Shown here: in pieces, positions 42,994 to 55,520 of the stretch | Numbering within the stretch: position 1 is the stretch's first letter | How the letters are laid out: each line of letters begins with the position of its first letter | Origin: Planctomycetaceae bacterium | GTDB lineage: Bacteria > Planctomycetota > Planctomycetia > Planctomycetales > Planctomycetaceae | Direction of reading: 5' to 3' | Assembly (NCBI GenBank): GCA_028284885.1 | Contig: JANQQW010000074.1 | Location: 1 to 64,000 of the forward strand | Length of the DNA: 64,000 bases | Position numbers and translations under genes: made by a program | Notes under the pieces: generated by a model | Told to the model about the DNA's origin: nothing | The model's input: the letters and a program-made list of their open reading frames with translations, nothing else | Database searches by the model: none

Positions 42994-43584
42994 ATGTCAA
43001 CGGAGACCCCGTCGCCGTCCGACGGCCACGAGACCGCCGACCCCCACGGCGACTTCGTCCCCCCCCGCCGCAGTTTCCTGTACCAGGCCTGGACCGTGTT
43101 GCTCGGTGCCCTGGCCGGGTTGATCCCCGCCGGCATCGCCCTGCCGTTCTTCCTCGACCCGATCCTCCGCAAGGAGGGCGACGGTGGCGGCGACGGGCTG
43201 GAGTTCGTGCCGGTCGGCAACCTCGCGAGCCTGCCCGAGGACGGGACGCCTCTGCTCGTCACGGTCAAGAAGGACCGCGTCGACAAGTGGAACAAGTTCC
43301 CGAACGAACGGGTCGGCTCCGTCTGGCTCCGTCGCATCGGGGACCAGGTGATCGCCTTCAACAGCGTCTGCCCGCACCTCGGCTGCAGCGTCGACTACCG
43401 GGCCGCCAACGGCGACTTCTACTGCCCCTGCCACGCCAGCGCGTTCGACCTCGAGGGGGCGAAGAAGAACGCCATCCCGCCCCGCGGCATGGACACGTTG
43501 GAGACGAAGGTCGACGACGGCCAGGTGCTCGTCGCGTTCCAGAACTTCCTCGGCGGCACCACGGAGAAGGAGCCGGTCGGATGA
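42994..43584 (+). CDS. Rieske iron-sulfur protein of a bc-type complex
   Basis: A 196-residue membrane-anchored protein. After a hydrophilic N-terminus, PRRSFLYQAWTVLLGALAGLIP gives a twin-arginine-like motif followed by one helix (about 32-54). The Rieske domain has CPHLGC (Cys126, His128) and CPCH (Cys144, His147), the two Cys and two His that bind the 2Fe-2S cluster, plus a second pair of Cys that can form the stabilising disulfide. It accepts electrons from quinol and passes them to the c-type hemes. GGAG lies six bases before ATG. The stop overlaps the cytochrome b start as ATGA, so the two subunits are co-translated. Confidence 0.92.
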   Translation: MSTETPSPSDGHETADPHGDFVPPRRSFLYQAWTVLLGALAGLIPAGIALPFFLDPILRKEGDGGGDGLEFVPVGNLASLPEDGTPLLVTVKKDRVDKWNKFPNERVGSVWLRRIGDQVIAFNSVCPHLGCSVDYRAANGDFYCPCHASAFDLEGAKKNAIPPRGMDTLETKVDDGQVLVAFQNFLGGTTEKEPVG

Positions 43585-45866
43585 GTGGACTTCTCAACTG
43601 GCTCAACGAACGAACCGACTTTCGCCGGCTTGGCCACGAACTGCTCTACGAGCGAATCCCCGGCGGGGCCCGGTGGCGGTACGTCTGGGGCAGCACGCTC
43701 GTCTTCACGTTCGTGCTCCAGGTGATCACCGGCTTCATGCTGTGGTCCGCCTACAGCCCGTCCGCCCAGTCGGCCTGGGAGAGCGTGTACTACATTCAGC
43801 ACGAGATGTACCTCGGCTGGCTGGTCCGCGGCATCCACCACTACGCCGCCCAGTTCATGGTGGTGCTCATGGTGTTCCACGTCGTGCAGATCGTGCACGA
43901 CGGCGCCTACAAGGCGCCCCGCGAGATCAACTTCTGGCTCGGCATCGTCCTGATGCAGATCGTCCTCGGGCTCGCGCTGACCGGATACCTGCTGCCGTGG
44001 GACCAGAAGGGGTACTACGCGACCCGCGTGGCGACGAACATCGCGGCGGCGACCCCCGTCGTCGGCCAGCAGATCCAGACGATCGCCCAGGGGGGCCCCG
44101 AGTACGGCCACCACACGCTCACGCGATTCTTCGCGCTCCACGCGGGCATTCTGCCGGCGCTGCTCGTCGGTTTCCTCGCCCTGCACATCGCCGCCTTCCG
44201 CAAGCACGGCGTCACCCCCGCGAACCCGGACCGCGCACCGGACGTCGCCTTCTGGCCGGACCAGGTGCTACGGGACTCCGTGGCGTGCCTCGCCGTTCTC
44301 GCGGCCGTCATGGGACTCGCCATGTGGCGGGGGGCGGAACTGAACCCGCCGGCGGATCCGTCGGAGTCGTTCTCCGCCGCCCGGCCGGAGTGGTACTTCC
44401 TGTTCCTGTTCCGGTTCCTGAAGTTCGAGTGGGTCGAGCACTTCGGCCTCGCGTTCGGGGCGATCTACGTCCCCGGCGCGTTGATGCTCGTCTTCACGCT
44501 GATGCCGATCCTCTCGTACTTCCGTTGGGGGCACCGCTTCAACCTCGTCTTCCTGTGGACGGTGATCGCCGGGTCGCTCGTCTTGACAGTGGTCGCCGTG
44601 AAGGAGGACCGCGAGGACGAGGGACATCAACTTGCCCTGTTCAACGCGGAACGCGACGCCGAGCGGATCGTGGAACTGGCCCAGGGAGAGGACCGCATTC
44701 CCGTCCAGGGCGCGATCACGCTGCTGCGGAACGACCCGTTCTCGCAGGGGCCGCGGATCTTCGCGCAGAAGTGTGCCTCCTGCCACCGCTGGGACGGCCA
44801 CGACGGTCGCGGCGCGCTCGTGATGGAGACCGACCCGGAGACCGGCGAGCCCCGCGTCGCGGCCCCCACGGCCGTCGATCTCGCCGACTTCGCCGGCCGC
44901 GAGTGGGCTCGGGCCATCGTGCTGGACTACGGCGACCACTTCGCCCCGCTGAAGAACGCCGGCTGGTACACCCAGTTCAAGGCGTGGGAGAAGGCGGTCG
45001 CGGACGGCGACGAGTCCGACGACCTGCGGATGGCCATTCACACTGCAGCGGTCGGCGCGGAACTCTCCGTCAAGGAGTCGTCGCTCCGCCTCGCAGAACT
45101 CCGGCACGCGCGCCTCGAGACGCGCCGGACGGCCCTTGCAGCGGACGCCGAGAAGGGGATCGACGTCGAGGACGAGGCGGCGAAGCTCGACGAACGGCTC
45201 ACCGAGTCGAACGAGGGGATCACGGCCCTGAACGCCGAGATCGACCAGTTGAAGGCCGACCTCCAGTCCGGGCCGGGCGACGCGACGGCGGCCGACCTAC
45301 TCGCTACGGTCGCGGAAACGATCCTCGACCCCGCGACCTCCGAGATGGCGGACTGGTCGGCCAGCAGCCGCGAGGCCCTGCTCGACGAGGCGAACGCGAA
45401 GCACCTCGAGGGACTGATCGAGTACCTCGCCTCACTCGGCGGCCGTGCGGACGTCGACCTCGACCGGGAGAAGGTCGATCTCGGCCGGACCGTTGCCTTC
45501 GAAGGCGTGCTCGCCAAGGGCGAGACCGCCGGCGCCTGCACCGACTGCCACGACACGATGCAGGACGAAGAAGGGGGCGACGCGGATTTCGTGCTCACCG
45601 GCGAGGGCTACGGCTACCCGGACCTCTCGACCTATGGCTCCGCCACGTGGCTGAAGGCCTTCCTCGGCGACCCCGGGACCGAGCAGTTCTACGGGCTGAA
45701 GAACCACATGCCGGCCTACGGCGACCGACTCACCGAGGACGAACTGGACCTCCTCGTCCGCTGGATGCTCCGCGACTACGGCACCCCCACCGAGGTCCAC
45801 GACTACCCCAGCCGCAAGGAGGAGCTCGCCAAGGCCCTCGCCGCCCAGGCGGCACCCGCCGAGTGA
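43581..45866 (+). CDS. cytochrome b fused to a diheme cytochrome c domain
   Basis: A 761-residue fusion. Residues 1-340 are cytochrome b: heme ligands His86, His100, His187 and His202 fall at the b6-type spacing; PEWYFLFLF (269-277) is the Qo-site PEWY motif on the subunit-IV-like half, so b6 and subunit IV are fused. After residue 390 come c-type heme sites CASCH (398-402) and CTDCH (653-657), placing both on the periplasmic side. A charged helical stretch (about 495-565) between them looks like a coiled coil. Such fusions replace a separate cytochrome c1. Together with the Rieske protein it forms a quinol-oxidising bc complex. Convergent with tdh, four bases apart. Confidence 0.92.
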   Translation: MSGLLNWLNERTDFRRLGHELLYERIPGGARWRYVWGSTLVFTFVLQVITGFMLWSAYSPSAQSAWESVYYIQHEMYLGWLVRGIHHYAAQFMVVLMVFHVVQIVHDGAYKAPREINFWLGIVLMQIVLGLALTGYLLPWDQKGYYATRVATNIAAATPVVGQQIQTIAQGGPEYGHHTLTRFFALHAGILPALLVGFLALHIAAFRKHGVTPANPDRAPDVAFWPDQVLRDSVACLAVLAAVMGLAMWRGAELNPPADPSESFSAARPEWYFLFLFRFLKFEWVEHFGLAFGAIYVPGALMLVFTLMPILSYFRWGHRFNLVFLWTVIAGSLVLTVVAVKEDREDEGHQLALFNAERDAERIVELAQGEDRIPVQGAITLLRNDPFSQGPRIFAQKCASCHRWDGHDGRGALVMETDPETGEPRVAAPTAVDLADFAGREWARAIVLDYGDHFAPLKNAGWYTQFKAWEKAVADGDESDDLRMAIHTAAVGAELSVKESSLRLAELRHARLETRRTALAADAEKGIDVEDEAAKLDERLTESNEGITALNAEIDQLKADLQSGPGDATAADLLATVAETILDPATSEMADWSASSREALLDEANAKHLEGLIEYLASLGGRADVDLDREKVDLGRTVAFEGVLAKGETAGACTDCHDTMQDEEGGDADFVLTGEGYGYPDLSTYGSATWLKAFLGDPGTEQFYGLKNHMPAYGDRLTEDELDLLVRWMLRDYGTPTEVHDYPSRKEELAKALAAQAAPAE

Positions 45867-45870
45867 GTTC

Positions 45871-46902
45871 TCACATCGACGACCAGTCGAGGACGACCTT
45901 GCCGGACTCGCCGGAGTTCATCGCGGCGAAGGCCTGCTCGAACTCGCTGGCGTGCAGGCGGTGCGTGATGATCGGGGAGATGTCGAGCCCGCCCTGCAGC
46001 ATGACGGTCATCTTGTACCACGTCTCGTACATCTCGCGGCCGTAGATGCCCTTGATGGTGAGCATGTTGAAGATCACCGTGTTCCAGTCGATGGCGATCT
46101 CCTTGGGCGGGATCCCGAGCATGGCGATTTTCCCGCCGTGGCACATGTTGGCCAGCATGTCGCGGAAGGCGTGCTCGTTGCCGGACATCTCGAGGCCGAC
46201 GTCGAAGCCCTCTTGCATGCCGAGTTCCTTCTGCACGTCGGCGATCGTCTCGCTCCGGACGTCGATCGTCCGCGTCGCCCCCATCTTCTTCGCGAGTTCC
46301 AGGCGGTAGGGGTTCACGTCGGTGACGACGACGTACCGGGCCCCGGCGTACTGGCAGACGGCAGCCGCCATGCAGCCGATCGGTCCGGCCCCGGTGATGA
46401 GCACGTCCTCGCCCAGCACGTCGAAGCTGAGCGCCGTGTGCACCGCGTTGCCGAACGGGTCGAAGATGCTGGCGATGTCGCGGTCGATGCCGTCGGCGTG
46501 GTGCCAGACGTTCGTCTGCGGGATGGAGATGTACTCGGCGAACGCCCCGGTCCGGTTCACGCCGATCCCCTCCGTGTACGCGCAGAGGTGACGACGGCCG
46601 GCGAGACAGTTCCGGCAGCGGCCGCAGACGACGTGCCCTTCGCCGCTGACGATCTCGCCCGGGAAGAAGTCCATCACGTTCGAGCCGACCTCGACGACCT
46701 CGCCGACGAACTCGTGGCCGACGACCATCGGGACGGGAATGGTCTTCTGGGCCCAGGAGTCCCAGTTGTAGATGTGGAGGTCGGTGCCGCAGACACCGGT
46801 CTTCTCGATCCGGACGAGGACGTCGTTGATGCCGACCTCCGGCTCCGGGACGTCCTCCAACCAGAGACCAACTTCGGACTTGCGTTTGACGAGGGCTTTC
46901 AC
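45871..46902 (-). CDS. tdh: L-threonine 3-dehydrogenase
   Basis: A 343-residue zinc enzyme of the medium-chain dehydrogenase family. Catalytic zinc ligands Cys38 ([13 protein letters not shown]), His63 and Glu64 (VGHEFVGEV) and structural zinc cysteines 93, 96, 99 and 107 ([15 protein letters not shown]) occupy the same positions as in E. coli Tdh. [14 protein letters not shown] is the NAD-binding loop. It oxidises L-threonine to 2-amino-3-ketobutyrate. GTG 46902 gives the usual length; the open frame continues to 47040 without similarity. The usual partner Kbl (ligase) is not in the window. It is convergent with the cytochrome b gene and divergent from metH. Confidence 0.93.
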   Translation of the reverse strand: MKALVKRKSEVGLWLEDVPEPEVGINDVLVRIEKTGVCGTDLHIYNWDSWAQKTIPVPMVVGHEFVGEVVEVGSNVMDFFPGEIVSGEGHVVCGRCRNCLAGRRHLCAYTEGIGVNRTGAFAEYISIPQTNVWHHADGIDRDIASIFDPFGNAVHTALSFDVLGEDVLITGAGPIGCMAAAVCQYAGARYVVVTDVNPYRLELAKKMGATRTIDVRSETIADVQKELGMQEGFDVGLEMSGNEHAFRDMLANMCHGGKIAMLGIPPKEIAIDWNTVIFNMLTIKGIYGREMYETWYKMTVMLQGGLDISPIITHRLHASEFEQAFAAMNSGESGKVVLDWSSM

Positions 46903-47010
46903 GAGGTCACCGTTGGCGTCGCTCGGGGTGCAGGCAGACGTGGCTTGCCCCGGCGGGCAACGGCACTTTACGTCCGCGAGGCGGGATCGATAGGCTACGT
47001 CGCTCCGACC

Positions 47011-47041
47011 TTGGCCGCAAACCAAGGCACCGGCGTACAAT
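47011..47041 (+). promoter_or_regulatory. possible promoter of metH
   Basis: TTGGCC (47011-47016) and TACAAT (47036-47041) are spaced by 19 bases, slightly long. The -10 box is a good match, leaving a leader of about 70 bases. I see no cobalamin- or SAM-riboswitch structure in the leader. Confidence 0.3.
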
Positions 47042-47117
47042 CCCGACGACGTTGTGAACCACGGTCTGCGGGACTCTTCGAGCGCGCTTCCGTTCCCGCC
47101 CGCCCTGAAGGTAAACG

Positions 47118-50861
<3,744 letters not shown>

Positions 50862-50944
50862 TCCCGCGACCCGCTTGCAGCGAGCGTCCCGTCGTGATTC
50901 GATACCGTCCGGCTGATCGAACACCCGAACACGGGACTTGGACC

Positions 50945-51616
50945 ATGCGCTGGACGACCTCTGTCACGATGTTGCTGCTCTTGGCCGTCGTCGGGTGCGA
51001 TCCGTCGGGGGGCGAGAACGGGGGGGACGGTTGGCTGGCACCAGCCAGTTCACGCGACCGCATGCGGCTGGACCGGATCGCGGTCGTGTACCAGTCGGGC
51101 GACCTGGAGACGGCGATCCCCCAGCTGGAGGGGTACACGACCGAGTACCCGAAGGACGAGTTGGCGTGGACGATCCTCGGGAACGCGTACGAGTCCGCCG
51201 AGCGGATCGAAGAAGCCCAGGCCGCCTACGACAAGGCGCTGGAGATCGAGCCGCGGATGTTCCAGGCGATCACCGGGCTGGGCATCCTGCACCGGCAGCG
51301 CGGCGACTACGACGCTGCCATGGAGTGCTACGAACGGGCGGTCGAGATCGACCCGACCTACGCCGAGGCCTACTCGAGCATGACGGTGATCGCCCTCAAA
51401 CGGAACGACGACAAGGCCGCGGTCCGGTACGCCCAGAAGGGCTACGCTCTCAGCAGTTCGGAACCGGGCATTGCCGCCAACCTGGCCGTCGCCTACCACT
51501 ACGACGGCCAGTTCCAGAAGCGGGACGAGATGACGGAGCGGGCGGAGGAACTGGGTTACGGCAAGATCGACGTGCTGAAGCAGATCTACGCCGGCGAGGT
51601 CACCGTCCGCGACTGA
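50945..51616 (+). CDS. TPR-repeat lipoprotein
   Basis: A 223-residue protein with a lipoprotein signal MRWTTSVTMLLLLAVVGC (lipobox Cys18). Beyond a short linker, it has about four tetratricopeptide repeats; examples are LAWTILGNAYESAERIEEAQ, AITGLGILHRQRGDYDAAME and AYSSMTVIALKRNDDKAAV. It should sit at the membrane with its repeats in the periplasm and act as a scaffold. The partner is not indicated. It is convergent with the last gene of the Exb operon, 11 bases apart, so the two may overlap at their transcript ends. Confidence 0.8.
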   Translation: MRWTTSVTMLLLLAVVGCDPSGGENGGDGWLAPASSRDRMRLDRIAVVYQSGDLETAIPQLEGYTTEYPKDELAWTILGNAYESAERIEEAQAAYDKALEIEPRMFQAITGLGILHRQRGDYDAAMECYERAVEIDPTYAEAYSSMTVIALKRNDDKAAVRYAQKGYALSSSEPGIAANLAVAYHYDGQFQKRDEMTERAEELGYGKIDVLKQIYAGEVTVRD

Positions 51617-51627
51617 CGGCCGACCAC

Positions 51628-53106
51628 TCAGTCGAGTTCGAACCTGGTCGCGTCCTCGGCGTCGAGCTTTCGCAGTTCCTCCACGTCGGCCTTCAGCCGG
51701 ACGATCTTCTCCGGATCGAGGAAGCGGCGGACCCGGTCGCGGGTGGCGGCGACCTGCTTCTCGATCTGGAAGGCGGCCCGCACGTTGCCGGACTGCTTCG
51801 CCCGTTCGAGCGGGCGGGTGTGCAAGCGGTCGAGTTCGTCGTTCAGCGAGTCGATCGTCGGCAGGGCTCCGAGCTCCGCCAGCAGCGGATCGACGTTCTC
51901 CCAGTCGGCGTCTCGCGCGAGCACGCGGATGCGGCGGACAAGTGTCTCGCGTGCGGCGACCGCGTCGATCAACCGGGCGTTCAGTCGTTCGATTCCCCCC
52001 TCGACCTCGAGGCGAGGTGAGTCGTCCGGGACTTCGAGCCGGAGTTCACGTGTCGCGCCCGGCAAGATAGGGACACGTGCGACGACGGCGGACCCACTGC
52101 GGACGTACAGCCACGCGAACCCGCCCGTCGCCGGACGCGGGACCGAAACCGCACCGTCACGGTCGGAGAGCAGTTCGACCGGCTCGCCGGTCGGCTCGTC
52201 TGACGGGAGCTTCTTCTTCACGACCTCGACTCTCGTGCCGGCTGCAGGCACCGGCGCATCGCCACGTCGCACGAGAACGACGCGGGTCCGTTCGCTCCGT
52301 GCCCGCACCGCGAGCCCCACCACCTGAACTCGACGCCCGACGCGTGTGCCGAGCGGGGCCCGGTACCCGGAGAGGACCGTTGCCCGCACCCGCGAGTCCT
52401 CGACCGACTCGACCGCCAGGTACGTCCACGGGACCGGTTGCACGCGGAGCAACGTCCCGTCGCGGTCGAAGTAGCGCAGGAACGGCACCAGGACCGTCCC
52501 CTGACGAACGGCCGCCGCACTCCGGTCAAGCCGGGTGAATGCCACCGCCAACGGCTCCAACTCCGCCGTTGTCCCGTCGAGCGAGGTCAGTGTCGCCACC
52601 GGCGCGTAGGCGTCGTGCAGCGCAGCGAACAACGTCGTCCCCAGCGCATCGACCCGGCCGGTTCGACGAGTGACGACGGCTCCGACGTGACCGGTCGCCG
52701 TGTCGCGTTCGACGGCGAGGATGCGAAGTCGCTGCAGCGGGTCCTCCACTTCCGCCGGCAACACGGCCAGCAGGAACCGCTTGTCGTACGCCGGTGCCTC
52801 GCCCCGCGAGAGGGTGTTCGCCAGCCTCGCCAAGTCGTCGGCGTCCTCGACCCCGAAGCGATGCACCACGTTGACCTCGGCCTGCCAAGAGGCCCCGAAC
52901 ACCGTTCGGATTCGGCCAACGACCGCAGCGCGGGCCGCCGCTCGGACTCGGCCGGTCAACCGGCCGTCGTCGCCGAACAGCACACGCACGTCGGCCGCGC
53001 AAGGTCGCGTGGCGAACTCCGCCCGCTCGTCGGCCCCACGGCTGTGAGACGCCCACGCGACCGTGAGGAGAGCCGAGCAGACGAGTCTCGTCGTGAATCC
53101 GTGCAT
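51628..53106 (-). CDS. exported protein, last gene of the Exb operon (unknown)
   Basis: A 492-residue protein with signal peptide MHGFTTRLVCSALLTVAWA. The first half (about 40-200) may form mixed alpha/beta structure (VRVLFGDDGRLTGRVRAA...VVHRFGVEDADDLARLANTLSRG). Then come beta-rich stretches (LGTRVGRRVQVVGLAV, VAVRARSERTRVVLVRRGD-like), a segment with LEVPDDSPRLEVEGGIERLNARLIDAVAA, and a charged helical C-terminus (EIEKQVAATRDRVRRFLD-like). I recognise no family. Its ATG shares a base with the stop of the preceding gene (TGATG), so it is translated as part of the operon and is probably a periplasmic partner of the propeller and SBP-like proteins. Confidence 0.6.
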   Translation of the reverse strand: MHGFTTRLVCSALLTVAWASHSRGADERAEFATRPCAADVRVLFGDDGRLTGRVRAAARAAVVGRIRTVFGASWQAEVNVVHRFGVEDADDLARLANTLSRGEAPAYDKRFLLAVLPAEVEDPLQRLRILAVERDTATGHVGAVVTRRTGRVDALGTTLFAALHDAYAPVATLTSLDGTTAELEPLAVAFTRLDRSAAAVRQGTVLVPFLRYFDRDGTLLRVQPVPWTYLAVESVEDSRVRATVLSGYRAPLGTRVGRRVQVVGLAVRARSERTRVVLVRRGDAPVPAAGTRVEVVKKKLPSDEPTGEPVELLSDRDGAVSVPRPATGGFAWLYVRSGSAVVARVPILPGATRELRLEVPDDSPRLEVEGGIERLNARLIDAVAARETLVRRIRVLARDADWENVDPLLAELGALPTIDSLNDELDRLHTRPLERAKQSGNVRAAFQIEKQVAATRDRVRRFLDPEKIVRLKADVEELRKLDAEDATRFELD

Positions 53107-55520
53107 CACTTCGGCTCCGTCGGGTAGACGGGACGCACGACCCACCGCTCGACGTCGCGGTAGACCGAGGCGACGGGAACGTCCTTCGACGTCGTCGGGC
53201 GGACGTTCGTGCGGAGCGCGAAGAACCCGTCGAGCTCCCAGAGCGGGACGTACCGCACGTCGTCGTGCAGGGCTCGGTGCAGCCGGTGCATCCGGTCCTC
53301 CGCCTCCGACCAGCTGCTCGTTCGTTCGAGAGCCAGCAGTTCGCTCCTCAGCCAGTCCGGCAGGACGCCGAGATCCTGCAGCCGAGCGGTCGGGCGAGTG
53401 ACGAGGAACGGCCAGAGCTCGAGCAGCGGCTCGGCCATCGTCACGCTGCGGTAGAGCACGTCCCACCGGGGCTCGGACTCGCCGGCGTACTCCGCCTCCG
53501 TGACGACCGTCGCGGTGATCCCGGCGCGCCGCCAGTCGTCCACGATCTCCTCGGCCGCCTCGACGGCGAGATCGTCCCCGACGACGAGCACTCGAAGGTC
53601 CGGCAGCGACTTCAGTTGGCGCTTCGCGGAGAGACGAAGGGCGACCGCCAACCCGAGGTCGTACCGGTGCGGTCTGACGTTGCCGTCGTACAACGTCGAC
53701 CGGCTCGGCCACGGGGCGGTCACCCGCCGACCGTACGGCGAGTTCTCCGTGCGCAGCACGACGTCGCGCATCACGCGGCGGACGTCCGTTGCGAAGGCGA
53801 CGGCACGGCGGAAGGACTGGTTACGGAGGGCGGGCGAGTCCCAGTTGAACTGCAGCACGTGCGTTCGCGGGAGCACCAGCGGTCGAACGTCGATCCGTTC
53901 GTCGGCCGCCAGCACGTTGACGTCGAAAGGGCGAACGTGCGGCAGCAGGTCGATCTCGTCCCGGAGGAGGGCCTGGAGAGCGTCGTCCCGGTTCCGGTAG
54001 CGGCGTTCGACGATCTCCGCGACGTGGTACGCCTCCGTCCGCTGGCCATCCGGTTCGGGCAACACGCGGAGGAACCGACGGACGGAGTCGCCGGACGGAT
54101 CGACGGTCGGCGGGCCCGCGGGGTCCGGTTCGGCGAGGCGAAACCGGCCGGTCGGAGAGGTCTCGTCGGTCCTCGTCACCGTGGCGAGCAGCGCCTCCGG
54201 GCGAAGCGGCGTGCGGCGGAAACGGACGGAGGCGTCGTAGGGGGACGTGGTGACGGCCCGATCGACGAGGGCCGCGAGACGTTCGTCGTACGCACGGTCC
54301 GCCGGATCGACTCGCCGCCGGACCGACTCGACGAACTCCCTCGCCGTGAGCGGCGGTGCGGACTCCCACCGTTCTCGCCCGCGACGGAACGAGAGTTCGA
54401 GTCCGCGACCGAGATCGACCGGTTCCCACGACCGCACGGCCGGGTGACGGTAGACGACACGGTCCACGACCCGGTCGATCTCGAACGGCGACGTACTCGT
54501 CAGTTCGTCTCGCCGCCGTTGGGCCCACGTTCGTACCGGCAACGGCCCCGCGCTCTCGCCGAAGTCCCGCACGCCGACCCGCAGCCGCTGCCAGCGGTTC
54601 CACGTTCGCTCGTGCAACGGCCTCAGTCCCTCGGCCGCGGGCCACACGTGGGCCGCGCGGTCGGCGAGATCGACGGCCCGTTCGTGCTCCCCCGCCTGCT
54701 CGGCGACGACGGCGATCCCGGCGAGCTGACGGGCACGCCCTTCGAGCTCCGCACGCCAACGCTTCTCGACCTCGTGCCCCGGCAGCCGCCGGCCGAGTCG
54801 CGCGAGGAAGTACCGCGCCCGACGGAACTCCTCGTCGTCGACGGCGGCGGCCACGAGCCGGTCGGCGACGCGGGCCACGCGGTCGACGGCCTCGTCCACG
54901 CCGCGGTCACGGTCGTAGAGCTCCTCGGCGAAGACGAGCGCCTCCTCCAAGCGTCCCTCCGCGAGTCGTCGGTCGGCCTGGGCGGCGAGCAACTCGTTCT
55001 GGACGACGTCGATTCCCGGCCAGTCCGGACTCCGACGGACCAACGGGAACAGCAGCTCGTACGCACCGCGGTGGTCCGCCTCGTTCAGCAGGCGGCGGAC
55101 GCGGCCCAGAAGCAGATCCTCGTGGTGCACGATCTGCGCGATCTTCGAGACCGGCAGCCGGTACTCCGTCGTGTCGTCGCCCGGCAACTGCACGACCAGG
55201 AACCGAATCTCCTCGCGTTGCCGCTCGATCTCGGCCCGCTGCTCGTCCGTCCGACCAACGCGTTCACGAAGTTGCTGCCGCTTCGTCTCGATCTTCTCCA
55301 GCGTGTTCGGTCGAGGGTAGACGGCCTGCACGACGAGGACGTCCGAGTTCTCCAGCACGATCCAGTCGATGCGAGGCCCCTTGACCAGTTCCTTCACCGT
55401 GGGCAGCGTCATGTCCTCGAGTTTCTTCAGCGGCTCGTCGCGGACGGGGGCGTCGTCCGCCGAGGCGAGATCGGCTCCCACCGAGAACGCGGCGAGCAGC
55501 AGGGTGAAGAAGCGGGTCAC
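53106..55520 (-). CDS. exported protein with SBP_bac_5-like domain in the Exb operon
   Basis: An 804-residue protein with a signal peptide (FFTLLLAAFSVGADLASA). Residues about 20-330 are helical and Arg/Glu-rich, with TPR-like units. From about residue 340 to the end it resembles family-5 substrate-binding proteins: FEIDRVVDRVVY near the start, VVYRHPAVRSWEP, LPHVRPFDVNVLA, VLQFNWDSPALRNQSFRRAVAFATDVRRVM, YDLGLAVAL and VRYVPLWELDGFFAL. In this family those blocks surround a peptide or oligosaccharide. No permease is next to it, so it may serve in sensing or delivery rather than ABC import. Four-base overlap (ATGA) with the upstream gene. Confidence 0.65.
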   Translation of the reverse strand: MTRFFTLLLAAFSVGADLASADDAPVRDEPLKKLEDMTLPTVKELVKGPRIDWIVLENSDVLVVQAVYPRPNTLEKIETKRQQLRERVGRTDEQRAEIERQREEIRFLVVQLPGDDTTEYRLPVSKIAQIVHHEDLLLGRVRRLLNEADHRGAYELLFPLVRRSPDWPGIDVVQNELLAAQADRRLAEGRLEEALVFAEELYDRDRGVDEAVDRVARVADRLVAAAVDDEEFRRARYFLARLGRRLPGHEVEKRWRAELEGRARQLAGIAVVAEQAGEHERAVDLADRAAHVWPAAEGLRPLHERTWNRWQRLRVGVRDFGESAGPLPVRTWAQRRRDELTSTSPFEIDRVVDRVVYRHPAVRSWEPVDLGRGLELSFRRGRERWESAPPLTAREFVESVRRRVDPADRAYDERLAALVDRAVTTSPYDASVRFRRTPLRPEALLATVTRTDETSPTGRFRLAEPDPAGPPTVDPSGDSVRRFLRVLPEPDGQRTEAYHVAEIVERRYRNRDDALQALLRDEIDLLPHVRPFDVNVLAADERIDVRPLVLPRTHVLQFNWDSPALRNQSFRRAVAFATDVRRVMRDVVLRTENSPYGRRVTAPWPSRSTLYDGNVRPHRYDLGLAVALRLSAKRQLKSLPDLRVLVVGDDLAVEAAEEIVDDWRRAGITATVVTEAEYAGESEPRWDVLYRSVTMAEPLLELWPFLVTRPTARLQDLGVLPDWLRSELLALERTSSWSEAEDRMHRLHRALHDDVRYVPLWELDGFFALRTNVRPTTSKDVPVASVYRDVERWVVRPVYPTEPK

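Noticed and set aside
46903-47117. Possible cobalamin or SAM riboswitch before metH
   Set aside because: The leader is short, and I could find neither a B12-box-like element nor the paired helices of a SAM switch.
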